A DNA stretch of 31,735 bases. Source: an uncultured Clostridia bacterium. Its GTDB lineage: Bacteria; Bacillota; Clostridia; TANB77; CAG-508. Location of the stretch: the NCBI GenBank assembly GCA_947632525.1, contig CANRPQ010000003.1, positions 1 through 31,735 of the forward strand. The letters are read 5' to 3'. How positions within the stretch are numbered: the stretch's first letter is position 1; every line of letters begins with the position of its first letter. The notes beneath the pieces are model-generated. The model did no database searches and was not told the DNA's origin. It saw only the letters and a list, made by a program, of their open reading frames with translations. Below, piece after piece: positions 1 through 9,388 of the stretch. The position numbers and the translations under genes were made by a program.

Positions 1-72
1 ACCTATTGTTATGATAATAACACCTATTAAAATACCTGCTGCCATAATAAGCGCTTTTGATGCATTTTCCAT
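1..72 (-). CDS. Pilin-like membrane protein, N-terminal fragment
   Basis: The visible 24 codons start MENASKALIMAAGILIGVII, a short polar leader running into a hydrophobic helix. The start is nearly identical to that of the next gene upstream in the operon (132-752), so the two are tandem paralogues. A GAAGGG ribosome binding site lies just upstream of the ATG. The gene runs off the window edge, so its length and C-terminal part are unknown. Its place as last visible gene of a Tad-like operon suggests a minor pilin or pseudopilin; that role is inferred from context only. Confidence 0.6.
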   Translation of the reverse strand, partial: MENASKALIMAAGILIGVIIITIG

Positions 73-131
73 ATTTTACCCTTCTTTTAAATTGTAATTT
101 CTCTTATTTATAAATTGGACCACTAATATCA

Positions 132-752
132 CTAGTCTTGTATGAAATACATTTCGGAAATTCTTCCATACTCATTATATTGAACTTCTTTTAATTTATT
201 ATAACCTTGCTTTGCATAATCTTCTTTTACTTTTTCATTACTAATACATACAAACGGTAAACTTCTTATTTCTCTCAAAGCTGACTTTAATTTATTGCAG
301 TTTTCAGGATTTGTTTCTTTTTTTATATTTGCCTCTATTGTATCATTATACTCTTTAAATTCTTCTAATGATTTTTTTCCAGCGTGAAAAGTTTCATAGA
401 TCCATTTACCATTTTCATCTTGTTCTCCTACAATGTCTTTATAAAATGATACATATACTTTTATACTATTCTTTTCATAAAGAGGTCCTTTTTCTCCATT
501 TTCTTCATCTATTAATTTTTGATTATACTCCTCTACTAAGTTTGCTAATGATAAAAGTTCACTTCCATAAAGAGAACGGTTGTAATTATTAAACTTTTTG
601 TTATATTCCTGCAACTGTTTTTCGCTTAGTGCTTGGCCCTCAGCAGAATATACATCACCTATATTATTAAATAGCATCACTAATAAAGATATAAGTACTA
701 ATGCAATTAAAATTCCCCCTGCTATAATAATAGCTTTTGATGCATTTTCCAT
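132..752 (-). CDS. Pilin-like single-pass membrane protein of the Tad-like locus
   Basis: A 206-residue protein with the N-terminus MENASKAIIIAGG followed by one hydrophobic helix (about residues 8-28) and a charged, Lys/Glu/Asn-rich extracytoplasmic domain. A single N-terminal helix plus a soluble domain is the layout of pilins and pseudopilins, but I see no classical Flp prepilin peptidase site (G-x4-EY), so the assignment is structural. Start supported by AGGAGG seven bases before the ATG. It lies 19 bases after the TadB/TadC-like gene and is followed by a paralogue sharing the first eight residues. Probably a structural or minor subunit of the pilus assembled by the upstream genes. No family name recognised. 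Confidence 0.6.
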   Translation of the reverse strand: MENASKAIIIAGGILIALVLISLLVMLFNNIGDVYSAEGQALSEKQLQEYNKKFNNYNRSLYGSELLSLANLVEEYNQKLIDEENGEKGPLYEKNSIKVYVSFYKDIVGEQDENGKWIYETFHAGKKSLEEFKEYNDTIEANIKKETNPENCNKLKSALREIRSLPFVCISNEKVKEDYAKQGYNKLKEVQYNEYGRISEMYFIQD

Positions 753-771
753 GAGTTCCTCCTAATATAAT

Positions 772-2865
772 TTAATTTCCTGTTCCTGTGCTTACAGAGT
801 TAAGTGAGTTTGTCATACTTGTAATACCAATGAATACTAATGGTACAATTAAGTATACAACAAATAGAACAACCATTGGTGCAAATCCAATAACTTTTCC
901 TATTCTACCTTTTCTAGAAATTAGTCTTTCATTTGATTCTTTTCTCTTTTCTTGGTAATAGTCTCTTTCTGTGTCTAATTCATCAAATGCATCTTCTATT
1001 GGAATTTTTTCTACTGCTGCTTGTAAGCTTTCTACAATTCTAATAAATGGTAAATATGTAACATCTTCTTTTAGTTGTTCTAATGCTTCCCATGCGCCAC
1101 TTTCATAATTGTTTACACATTTACTTATTGGCTCTTTAAAGAAGTTTGCATATCTTTCTAGCCATTCTAGAATTATTTCAACATTTACTCTTTCGATTTT
1201 CATAAGCATTAGGATAATGGTATTAAATTGCATTACTTCGTCTTCCATTTCCATTTGCCTCATTTTTGCTTGGAATGTAAGCATCCAAATTGGTGCCATA
1301 TAAGCTATTATTGCAAATACTAAAGCCATTAATACCTCAAACCATTGTAATGTTTCACTACTTACAGTTTTTAATTTGCCTAATACTCTTTCTGCAGCTG
1401 TTGAAATTTGTTCGTCATTACTTTCTATGTAATCTTTATTTACTTTTCCTTGTCTCATTACTTTTTCAATTTCTTCTTGTTTTGTATCTGGCTTTCCCTT
1501 ATAGTATTCCAAATATTGATTGTCTGATTCTGTTAGCTTCATTGCCTTTTTCTCATCTTTAGATGCCATTTGCCCTATAACATTGTAGTCTTCTGTGGGG
1601 TCTGTATAAACGCCTTTTATAACAAGTCCATGAATATAATTGAATAAGAAAATGCTTATTACAAATGTTACTACGCATAATAAAATTCTGTTAATATATA
1701 TCCATTGTTTTTTATCTTTGCTAGCAGCATCTTTCATTTTTTTAGTTAATTTTCTATCTTCTTTTGTTCCTTCTTTTGGCATAAATAAATCTATTATTTT
1801 CTTTACCAAAGGAATTTTATACAATTTTTCTTGCCATGGATTTTCTGTATTTTTTGTGCTCATTGCTGTTGAACCATTATCTTTTAATTTTCCAATTAAT
1901 AGATAACATACAAATGTTAAAAACATTATTAAAATTTGAACAATAAATCCAGTTTTTCCGTTATAAAAGCTTTCTGTAAAATTAAATTGAGAAATTGCCC
2001 AATTTTTAATTGGTTGTAGTGCCAAAATTGGAACTATAGATATTACTGATAAACTTTGAAATGTATAATCTAGTTTATCTCTTTTTAAAATTTCAAGTTG
2101 CATTTCTTGTGTAATATTATTTAAGTTTTTCAAGTATAAAGATGTTTTATCTATTTTACGGTCACCAAATTCTTTAGTTAAATATGAAACTCCTGCAAAT
2201 TCTTTTAGATAACTATTTGGTGCTACGTCATAGTATTTTTCCAATTCTGATTCTGGGTCATTTGAGATTAATACTTCATAGATTTTTTCTGCTTGCCTTG
2301 ACATTTCTGGTTTATCGTCATCTTGTGCTACTTGATAAATAGCTTCTTCTACCATGTTGAATTCATGATAAGCATGTCTGATTTCTGAAAAGAAATCAAT
2401 TTGTTCTTTTAATAATTTGTTGTCTATTTTATTAACCATTCCATCCATAAATGTATCTACCATAAATAATTCAAATAGTAATAAAATAAACATTAATAGC
2501 ATATTGCTATGTGTTAATGCAATTATAGCAATTGTAAGTGGAAAAATAATGCATAATGTTTTTGTTAAAATAGAGGCTGATTGTTTTCTTGTTAAGTATT
2601 CATCATCTACGTTAATAATTGCTAGCCTTCTACGTACTTTTAGTAAATACTTCTTAAAAAAAGGTGTCTTAAGATAGAATACATATAGTTTTTGAAATAA
2701 TATTTCTGTAGAAAAAGATTTTGCTTCTGTTCCTTCTCTTAATTTTTTAATTTCTTGTGCCTCAGAAGTATTCATTTTTTTACGAATTATTAAGTATATA
2801 ACTACAATTGCTAAGAATAATACTATAGAGCCTATTAATATATACATAATTAAATTATTATTCAT
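772..2865 (-). CDS. Fused TadB-TadC-like pilus assembly membrane protein
   Basis: A 697-residue polytopic inner-membrane protein. Hydrophobic segments sit near residues 7-27, 105-140, 270-285 and 305-325, then again near 390-415, 510-535 and 665-690, so it reads as two T2SSF (GspF/TadB/TadC-type) halves in one chain. Each half carries the amphipathic helix pair typical of the family (around 155-180 and 550-575). In standard Tad systems TadB and TadC are separate proteins of about 300 residues that form the platform on which the CpaF/TadA ATPase acts; here the length and repeated architecture indicate a fusion. It directly follows cpaF in the operon. The start is supported by AGAGGTGA upstream of ATG. 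Confidence 0.75.
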   Translation of the reverse strand: MNNNLIMYILIGSIVLFLAIVVIYLIIRKKMNTSEAQEIKKLREGTEAKSFSTEILFQKLYVFYLKTPFFKKYLLKVRRRLAIINVDDEYLTRKQSASILTKTLCIIFPLTIAIIALTHSNMLLMFILLLFELFMVDTFMDGMVNKIDNKLLKEQIDFFSEIRHAYHEFNMVEEAIYQVAQDDDKPEMSRQAEKIYEVLISNDPESELEKYYDVAPNSYLKEFAGVSYLTKEFGDRKIDKTSLYLKNLNNITQEMQLEILKRDKLDYTFQSLSVISIVPILALQPIKNWAISQFNFTESFYNGKTGFIVQILIMFLTFVCYLLIGKLKDNGSTAMSTKNTENPWQEKLYKIPLVKKIIDLFMPKEGTKEDRKLTKKMKDAASKDKKQWIYINRILLCVVTFVISIFLFNYIHGLVIKGVYTDPTEDYNVIGQMASKDEKKAMKLTESDNQYLEYYKGKPDTKQEEIEKVMRQGKVNKDYIESNDEQISTAAERVLGKLKTVSSETLQWFEVLMALVFAIIAYMAPIWMLTFQAKMRQMEMEDEVMQFNTIILMLMKIERVNVEIILEWLERYANFFKEPISKCVNNYESGAWEALEQLKEDVTYLPFIRIVESLQAAVEKIPIEDAFDELDTERDYYQEKRKESNERLISRKGRIGKVIGFAPMVVLFVVYLIVPLVFIGITSMTNSLNSVSTGTGN

Positions 2866-2909
2866 CTCAAGTCACCTCTCTTTCTGCTCTTTATTTTTTC
2901 ACTTTATTA

Positions 2910-4887
2910 TTAAACTTCTGCTTTGTTTTTTGGTTTTCTTCCTCTTTTTTTAGGTTGTGGGTTACTATTTACAGTAACTGTTTCTGCTTCACTTTCAAAT
3001 TGTCCTGCTGGTTTAATTCCCCAATTTCTTTGTAGAAAGTCGTTAAATCCTTCTATATCACTAGAGTCCATATTGTTTCTCATTTCTCTAATATTTGCAC
3101 TTGAAATTGGATTTGTTAATACATATCGTCCGTCTTGGTATTCCATAATATTTCTATATTTGTACAATTCTCTATTTGTGGTTTTTGTAAAGAATACAGT
3201 TGCATTGTCCATAAATTTATTTAGTTTTCCTTCTAAGCTTTTTTCATTTCTATAGTCAAATGTATATTCGTTTTTATCTTCTACTGGAATACATTCTGTT
3301 ATTCTTTCAATGTATCTGTTTCCTCTAAAGTCTTTTACTAGGTGAATATCAAAATTTAATACTTGTACAACTTGCTCTTCTGCTGTTTTTTCATCTTTGA
3401 ATACTCCAGCTCTTAGCATTGAGTTACGAAGTGCTGTTACTAAGTCTGGGAATGTTTTAGCATGGTGGGTAAATAATGTAAATTTAGAAGCAACTTGTGC
3501 AGATTGAATCATCCAAGATGCTACAGGGTCTGTTGCAACCTCACCTATGATGTTAACAGAACCGTCAGTTTTTTTCTGAACGTCCAAACAGTCTTGTCCA
3601 GAAACTGTTTCTGTTTCTCTCATTGATAATATGTTTCTTGTTGGATAAATTTTTCTTAAGTGCAACTCGAATGCAGTTTCTGTTATACGTAAGTTCATTG
3701 TTTCATATATATTTTCAATCATAGCCATAAGCATTGTTGTTTTTCCGGCATCCTTGTTCACCAGTTAGTGAAAGAATTCTAGCACCTTTTACTAAATATT
3801 TTAGTAAATCAATTGCTTCTTCTTTTCCTTCAAATCTGATAATTTGCTCTAATGTAGCACGTTTTACGTCGAATTTTCTTACGAAGAATGCCCATGTTTC
3901 AGACATACTTGGTCTTACTACTACTACACGTGAACCGTCTTTCATTTCATTGATTTTGTATCCGTTTGTGTCTGATAATTGACCTGGATTATTATATTTA
4001 TAGATGTTTTGGCAAACTCTTTTTAATTCAGCTTCTGATCCAAATGAAAGGAAGGCTAAACGAATTGATTTACCATGGAACATAATCCAAATACTATCAC
4101 AGGCACGTGGAACTTTATGTTCTGCTATTTGATTTAAATAATCACCGTCAGTTTGTGCAACTTGGCTTAGGAATGATTCTGGAAGTCCTGATACACCACC
4201 AGAAATACCATCTATGTTCATATCTCTTATTTCATCAATACTGCTATATCCTTTGTAATGTTGGTAAATTCTTTGTACTACTATATTTAATTTATCAGAA
4301 AAAGTAAGAACAAAATTTTCTTGGTCATAAATTTTTTCAATTTCTTCAGCTGTTATAACATAACATGGTTTTGCTTCTCCTTCTACATATTTTAAATCGT
4401 CTAGGTGATATTTTTTTATAATTTCACCCATTGCTTCATAGCCAAATTCATTTTTATACATATATAGAATAATATCAAATTTATCTTGTGCTGTTAAAAG
4501 TGATGGTATGTCAAAAGGAATTGCTTTTGATACGTTAGTTTCATTTACGCCATATTCACGATAAAGTAATTCATAAATTAATTCTTTAACATACTTTTTA
4601 TCGTTAACATCACCATATGTACAACCTTTTAAAGCTTTTTTCAATTCATACTTTTTTTGCTTTCTTCTTTTTAATTCTTCTTCTGAAAGACCAATATCAT
4701 ATAAGTTGATTTTTGTAATTTCATCAAGTCTTTTTTTGATAAAATCTTTCATCATTTCTAATGTATAAGTTTTATCATCAACTTCTACAACTTCTTCTAC
4801 TTCCTCACTTTGTCTCTTTTTTATAAAGTGGAAAAGTGCGAATCCAGCTAGCAAAAGTACAATTACAATTAAAAGTACATTAAGCAT
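2910..4887 (-). CDS. cpaF: CpaF/TadA-type secretion ATPase, read through a +1 frameshift at CGG
   Basis: Two overlapping frames form one protein of 658 residues if the C at 3747 is skipped. The N-terminus has a transmembrane helix (residues 2-21), unusual for CpaF, which is normally soluble. The zero frame runs to Cys380 inside the P-loop, then meets CGG and would end 13 codons later. After the skip the sequence is GEQGCGKTT, a perfect Walker A (G376-x2-G379-x-G381-K382-T383). The T2SSE features continue with IIGE (Walker B, Glu449) and THHA (473-476, the His box). The tail is a Lys/Arg-rich PKKRGRKPK segment. It powers pilus assembly. Start supported by AAGGAG upstream of ATG. Without the shift no ATPase can be made. 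Confidence 0.88.
3745..3747 (-). other. +1 frameshift site at CGG in cpaF
   Basis: On the minus strand the zero frame reads GGA TGC CGG AAA AAC. Skipping the C gives TGC then GGA AAA ACA ACA (Cys Gly Lys Thr Thr), the Walker A loop. CGG is codon 381. An SD-like AAGGA lies four bases upstream. The shift falls on the catalytic glycine-lysine of the ATPase. Confidence 0.88.
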
Positions 4888-4908
4888 TTTGTTCTCCTTT
4901 CTGTGGGA

Positions 4909-5751
4909 TTACAATTTCATTTGTAATTCTTGTAGTTTATTAACTATATTTTCGTCAAATTCTTTTAGTTCTTTTTCAAAGTTAGCATTTCTATCTGTTT
5001 CATCAGTAATTTTTCTAGCATTTATAATAAAGTCTATAATTTTTCCTTCTGAACATGCTTCAAAAAATAATGTATTATATGGAATTACTGAAAGTTGATT
5101 TCTTTCTTTCATATATCTTGCAATATTTTTACTATTATATTTAGAAAATTTATCATATCTTCCAATAGCAAGCATTACATTTTTTCTTTTGTAAAACTCA
5201 TTATTGTCTCTTAATTCAATAAAGTCATTGATTGTTTTTAGCCTTTGTGTTAGATTCATAACAACAACATCTGATATTTGTAATATAGAAAATACATCTT
5301 TTTTGGGCATTTTTTTGCTTAAGTCTACAAAAACAAGGTCGTAGTATTTGTTTGCAATTGAAATTATATCAGCATAATTAGGTGTAATATTTACATATTC
5401 TTGATAAGATTTAGTCATTGGTGATAGTAGTATATCTAATCTATCTCTTAAAACAATCCTTGAATAGTTTTTTACAATTTCATTGCTAGTTCTGTTGCTT
5501 ACTAAAACCCTTAATAATCCTTCAACTCCTGAAGCTAGTCCAACATTATTTGTTTCTCCCTTTATAGCTCCTGTTGTTCTTATTTTTTCATATTCCCAAA
5601 AGCAGTTTTCTAGGCTTAGGTCATTAAAATTTGTAGAAATTACTAAGATTTTATAGTTATGGCTAATTGCCATATGTGTTGCAACCGCTGATACTGACAA
5701 AGTTTGACCTGTTTCTTTTATTTCATTGCTACAAAATGTTATAACTGCCAT
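4909..5751 (-). CDS. Divergent ParA/CpaE-like protein of the Tad-like locus
   Basis: A 280-residue protein whose beginning (AVITFCSNEIKETGQT) aligns with the P-loop of ParA/MinD ATPases, and which continues with a YKILVIST strand and a later YDLVFVDLSKK strand resembling the Walker B region. The canonical GKT is replaced by GQT, so ATP hydrolysis is doubtful; the leading lysine (IKET) may correspond to the signature lysine of the deviant Walker A. CpaE/TadZ proteins of this fold position Tad machinery at the pole. The start lies three bases after the stop of the upstream gene, whose last codons hold its AAGGAG site, so the two are probably translationally coupled. Function inferred from fold and context. 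Confidence 0.6.
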   Translation of the reverse strand: MAVITFCSNEIKETGQTLSVSAVATHMAISHNYKILVISTNFNDLSLENCFWEYEKIRTTGAIKGETNNVGLASGVEGLLRVLVSNRTSNEIVKNYSRIVLRDRLDILLSPMTKSYQEYVNITPNYADIISIANKYYDLVFVDLSKKMPKKDVFSILQISDVVVMNLTQRLKTINDFIELRDNNEFYKRKNVMLAIGRYDKFSKYNSKNIARYMKERNQLSVIPYNTLFFEACSEGKIIDFIINARKITDETDRNANFEKELKEFDENIVNKLQELQMKL

Positions 5752-5754
5752 TGT

Positions 5755-6453
5755 TTATACTCCTTTTTCTAATTGTTTAAAAGCTTTTTTTATATTTCCT
5801 GCTTCTGATGAATCGGTTAATTCTTCTGCTAAATACATTAGACTTTCTTTATATAGTTGAGTCAATTTTTTTACCTTTATTTTTTGCATTCTTTGATTTT
5901 CCATAATTGTAGTTTGGTCACCTTGTTCAAAAGGAAAATAAATTTTTTCTTCATCCCATATAACTTTACATCCTAACGATAAATAATCTAAATATTCATC
6001 TTCTTTTAGTTCTAGATTTTTAGAAAAAAGTATTTTCTTTAGTGGCATTGGTTCTTTAATTCCTGATAGAATTTCTAATCCTCTTTTTAGAGAGTATAGG
6101 TCAAACCCTGTTACAAAATAGTTTTTAGCTGATGTTTCAATAGCAAATCCTTCTAATGCTTCAGGTGAGTCAATATCTACAAATATATAGTCATATCCAA
6201 AAACAGCATGTACTGGCATTCCTAAATAATCTTTAATAGAATTATAATCATAAAATCCAACTGCAATATCTATTCCTTCAAATTCTGTTACATATGATCT
6301 AGATGGAGAAATACATGGAACAATATATTTTGTTTTTTGTAAAGTAGTAGCATCTATAATCATAACTTTTTTATTTAATTGTACTAAAAGTCTGGCTAGG
6401 TATATGATTAAATCAGTTTTGTCATAAGCCCCTATAAACCCTATTGTTCTCAT
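5755..6453 (-). CDS. Second ParA/CpaE-like P-loop protein
   Basis: A 232-residue protein beginning MRTIGFIGAYDKTDLIIYLA. The G-x3-KT spacing near residues 8-13 is a reduced P-loop and is followed by the KKVMIIDAT strand and a YDYIFVDIDSPE strand, the order seen in MinD/ParA ATPases. It lacks the full GKGGxGKT loop, so it may bind nucleotide weakly or not at all. It forms a coupled pair with the next gene, which suggests the two act as a heterodimer in positioning or regulating the pilus machine (inference). The start has a strong AAGGAGG site. No specific family name recognised. Confidence 0.55.
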   Translation of the reverse strand: MRTIGFIGAYDKTDLIIYLARLLVQLNKKVMIIDATTLQKTKYIVPCISPSRSYVTEFEGIDIAVGFYDYNSIKDYLGMPVHAVFGYDYIFVDIDSPEALEGFAIETSAKNYFVTGFDLYSLKRGLEILSGIKEPMPLKKILFSKNLELKEDEYLDYLSLGCKVIWDEEKIYFPFEQGDQTTIMENQRMQKIKVKKLTQLYKESLMYLAEELTDSSEAGNIKKAFKQLEKGV

Positions 6454-6490
6454 TTTTTCCTCCTTAGTTAGTTTTTAATTAATATAATTT

Positions 6491-7732
6491 CTAATATGAA
6501 CCTCCAAGAGATTCTAAGTATTTTTGTCTTTCTTCTTGTGCTTTTTGTAACTCTGCTTGTAAATTGCTTACTGCATTATCTGTTGCTTGTTCAGCATTTT
6601 GATTTAAACCACTTTGAATTGGATTTCTTACTGGATTTTTTTGTTCTGAACTATTAAATCTACTAATAATTGCATTTGCTGCTTCAACTACACAGTTTGG
6701 ATCTGTACGAATTAATAATATTGTGTCTTCATTTGGTAAATATGTTTCTTTTGCTGCTGTTTGCAATCCTGGTTCCACATATTCACTAGCATATAGAATA
6801 GAACCTTCAATTTTATAACATTCAACAATAGCACAGCTTAAAGTTAATATTTCTGTTTCTGACATATTTAAAGAAATAGTATTTAATGATGGTACTCCGT
6901 CTACTTCTGGAATTGTTACTTGTTTATCTGACACTACAATAAAGTCAGTTCCATTTGGTAATTTAAGTCGAATATCTATGTACTGGCCACTTTCTATTTG
7001 AGATGGTAGTTCTATCATGTTATATTCTACTTTCCTAATGTCATCAGATACTTTTTCATCACTTTTTGTTATTAAACTGCTTGTAATAACTGAATTTGCT
7101 TTAATTTCTACTTTAGCAATAATGGGAATTGATCTTATATCTACTTTTACTTCTTGGTCGCTCTCACCTTGTTTTGTATTAACTTTATATATTGTTTTTC
7201 CTGTTTTTGAATCTCTTTCTTCTTCAGTAGTTCCTGATTTAGTTGTTACTTTATTAGATACTGCTTCTTGATTATTTTTATAATAGTAATTTTCATTATC
7301 AGTTGTCTCAATGATTCTATATTTAATTTCATTATCTTCTTCATTTTCATTAGTAATAGGTAAAGCTAATTTATCTACTACAGTGTTTTCATTTTCTCTT
7401 ACTTTTATTGTTTCAATAGAAGTTCCTGTAATATCCTCAAAAGAATAATTGTTTAAGTTGTTTACATCATTTACAAATGAATTGCTTGGTACTACGTCCT
7501 TATTTACACTTTTTACTTCTACTAAGTCCTGTGTGATAACTTGTCCTGACTTAACATCTGCATTTAATACACATACTTTTATTTTATCATTTTGTTCTTT
7601 TTTAGCTGTGTTTTGTAATTTTGTTAGTTGTACTACTAAAAGTGCAATAATAGCTCCTGTAATTAATAATGTTATTAACATTCCTAATAAAAATGAATTT
7701 TGTGCTTTTCTTTGCATTGGATTTTTAGCCAT
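6491..7732 (-). CDS. cpaB: CpaB/RcpC-like SAF-domain pilus protein
   Basis: A 413-residue protein with a cytoplasmic N-terminus, one transmembrane helix (about residues 11-32, FLLGMLITLLITGAIIALLV) and an exported part. Residues after the helix (KIKVCVLNADVKSGQVITQDLV) match the SAF fold of CpaB/RcpC, the Flp pilus periplasmic or wall-spanning component; a second similar segment (IIAKVEIKANSVITSSLI) follows around residue 205. The end is Gln/Ala-rich and coiled. I chose ATG 7732 because GAGGAGGA lies just upstream; the in-frame ATG at 7750 sits against that site. It is the first gene after the promoter at 7779-7807. Confidence 0.7.
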   Translation of the reverse strand: MAKNPMQRKAQNSFLLGMLITLLITGAIIALLVVQLTKLQNTAKKEQNDKIKVCVLNADVKSGQVITQDLVEVKSVNKDVVPSNSFVNDVNNLNNYSFEDITGTSIETIKVRENENTVVDKLALPITNENEEDNEIKYRIIETTDNENYYYKNNQEAVSNKVTTKSGTTEEERDSKTGKTIYKVNTKQGESDQEVKVDIRSIPIIAKVEIKANSVITSSLITKSDEKVSDDIRKVEYNMIELPSQIESGQYIDIRLKLPNGTDFIVVSDKQVTIPEVDGVPSLNTISLNMSETEILTLSCAIVECYKIEGSILYASEYVEPGLQTAAKETYLPNEDTILLIRTDPNCVVEAANAIISRFNSSEQKNPVRNPIQSGLNQNAEQATDNAVSNLQAELQKAQEERQKYLESLGGSY

Positions 7733-7778
7733 TCTTTTATTCCTCCTCATAATATTTCAAAATATCATTACTTAATTT

Positions 7779-7807
7779 ATTGTACAACATTTTATGAGTA
7801 AAAACAA
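7779..7807 (-). promoter_or_regulatory. Promoter of the Tad-like operon
   Basis: On the minus strand TTGTTT (7807-7802) and TACAAT (7784-7779) are separated by 17 bases, a good sigma-A match, about 45 bases before the cpaB-like start. It is the only convincing promoter seen ahead of the run of closely spaced genes down to position 1. Confidence 0.6.
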
Positions 7808-7900
7808 CAAATTCTGCATCTTGTAATAAAAACTTAATATTATTGTAATCTTTCTGTAATATTATCTTGTTTTTGCTTATTCCGTAGACTTTTTAGCACA

Positions 7901-7932
7901 AAAAAATCTATTAACAACTTAATAGATTTTTT
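7901..7932 (-). terminator. Intrinsic terminator after the DUF2651-like gene
   Basis: A perfect 12-base inverted repeat (AAAAAATCTATT with its complement, loop of 8) starts 22 bases after the stop of the gene ending at 7955. The A/T runs on both sides make it able to act in either direction. Confidence 0.7.
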
Positions 7933-7954
7933 TAATTTTAATTTAGATATAAAA

Positions 7955-8356
7955 TTATCTACGATTACATCTGCAATTGCAATTTCCATTTATTCTACTT
8001 GAATTATTTGCAGGAATTAGTGTAGCGTCACTTGCAACACTGACATTACTATATGGACTAGTATTTATTGTAATTGGTCTTGTTGTAGTTCGATCATTAC
8101 AATTATTATTTTGATTTTCTAACATTCTAATTAACCTACATATCCACCTTGTTAGAACTGCTGTTACATAAGCTAAGATTGTATATAATATTGCAAATAC
8201 TAAGAAACTAGCATCAAAGAAAGCAAATGTTATAACTAAGTAAATAGCAAGAAATGTTGCAGCTACTAATAATGGATTATTTAAAACTTTTTGTAAAACA
8301 ATTGACAATAAAATAGTAGCAACAGGAAACGCAAAAAATATTAGTAAAGTATTCAT
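7955..8356 (-). CDS. Small membrane protein, DUF2651-like
   Basis: A 133-residue protein with an N-terminal half made of three or four hydrophobic helices (about residues 3-20, 29-45, 48-72) and a hydrophilic Asn/Ser/Thr-rich tail ending NGNCNCRCNRR. The order of segments (a FPxATILLSIVLQKVL start, an AFFDASFLVFAILYTI stretch) resembles the YbeF/DUF2651 family of small Bacillus and Clostridium membrane proteins, whose function is not known; I hold that match with moderate confidence. The Cys-rich C-terminus could bind metal or form disulfides. It is a single gene with an AAGGAG site, its own terminator, and a structured repeat element upstream. Confidence 0.6.
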   Translation of the reverse strand: MNTLLIFFAFPVATILLSIVLQKVLNNPLLVAATFLAIYLVITFAFFDASFLVFAILYTILAYVTAVLTRWICRLIRMLENQNNNCNDRTTTRPITINTSPYSNVSVASDATLIPANNSSRINGNCNCRCNRR

Positions 8357-8423
8357 ATGTGTTTTCTCCTTTATGTTTTTATATTCTGCTATATTTTATG
8401 TATGTTAAGTTAAAAATGTTAAT

Positions 8424-8580
8424 AAAAATATAACTATAATAATGCTTGGCCTTGCTGTCGCATCTTCTTATTTGCATAAAAAATAAATTTTTTTATGCAA
8501 TGATCCACTTAATGATAGATGCTCCATGCTCGCTTCGCTCAAACACTGCGCGGTCTTCACATTATTATAGTTATATTTTT
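8424..8580 (+). repeat. Structured repeat element, copy 1
   Basis: Bounded by a perfect 21-base inverted repeat (8424-8444 with 8560-8580). Inside are the module CCTTGCTGTCG, a 6-base stem (8460-8465 with 8517-8522), a perfect 12-base hairpin (8472-8483 with 8489-8500) and the GC-rich module CGCTTCGCTCAAACACTGCG. The modules recur in the elements at 11726 and 17622 while the stem arms differ. It fills the space between truA and the DUF2651-like gene. Confidence 0.75.
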
Positions 8581-8595
8581 TATTATATTATTTTA

Positions 8596-9333
8596 TTAGT
8601 CATAATCTACATTCATTAAAAACAGTCCCTGTGGTGGTAATGTTTTTCCTGCTTTTTGCCTGTCCTTTGCTTCTAAAATATTTTTCACTTCTTCTGGTGA
8701 AATTTCTCCTAACCCTACTTGTACTAAAGTTCCAGCTATAATTCTAACCATATTATATAAAAAGCCATTTCCTGTAAGCATTATTAATACTCTTTCTTGT
8801 TCTTTTAAAACTTGAGCTTGATAAATAGTTCTTACACTGCTTTTGCTACTTGTTCCACTTGACTTAAAACTTGCAAAGTCATGTTCACCTACTAAATATG
8901 TAACTGCCTTTTGCATTTTTTCTACGTCTAATGGCTGAGATACATGATAAGTTATATTCCTGTATATTGCTGTTCCTTGGTCTGAATTATCTATAATATA
9001 ACTATATGTTTTTTTATGGCAATGATAACGACTATGAAAATCTAAAGGAACTTCTTCTGCTTTTAATATTCTAATTGATTGCTTAAGTTGGGAATTAATT
9101 GCAGTTGCCATTTTTTCAATTGGAAAATCCGAATTAATTTTAAAATTAGCAACTTGTCCGAATGCATGTACACCCGCATCTGTTCTACCAGAGCCTATTA
9201 GTTCTACTTGCTCTCTTGTTACATTTTGAATTGCTTTTTCTATTTCTCCTTGAATATTTAAATGATTTGGCTGTTTTTGCCAACCATTATAATCCCTTCC
9301 GTCATATTCAATAATCAATTTTATATTTCTCAC
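8596..9333 (-). CDS. truA: tRNA pseudouridine(38-40) synthase TruA
   Basis: A 245-residue protein of the usual TruA length that converts uridines 38-40 of the tRNA anticodon stem to pseudouridine. The catalytic aspartate is Asp52 in GSGRTDAGVHAFGQ; the N-terminal IEYDGRDYNGWQKQ and the late GNGFLYNMVRIIAGTL motifs are also family-typical. The start is GTG at 9333 with AGGGGGAA upstream; no ATG fits. It lies 91 bases after cdaA, with an alternative-hairpin region between the two, and probably shares the cdaA transcript. Confidence 0.95.
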   Translation of the reverse strand: MRNIKLIIEYDGRDYNGWQKQPNHLNIQGEIEKAIQNVTREQVELIGSGRTDAGVHAFGQVANFKINSDFPIEKMATAINSQLKQSIRILKAEEVPLDFHSRYHCHKKTYSYIIDNSDQGTAIYRNITYHVSQPLDVEKMQKAVTYLVGEHDFASFKSSGTSSKSSVRTIYQAQVLKEQERVLIMLTGNGFLYNMVRIIAGTLVQVGLGEISPEEVKNILEAKDRQKAGKTLPPQGLFLMNVDYD

Positions 9334-9388
9334 TTGAGTTCCCCCTATATTTAAGTATGCATCTTGGATTTACATATTGGAAGTGCAA

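Noticed and set aside
8424..8580. Repeat element 1 as an insertion sequence end or CRISPR
   Set aside because: There is no transposase and no regular repeat-spacer pattern, and the arms differ between copies.
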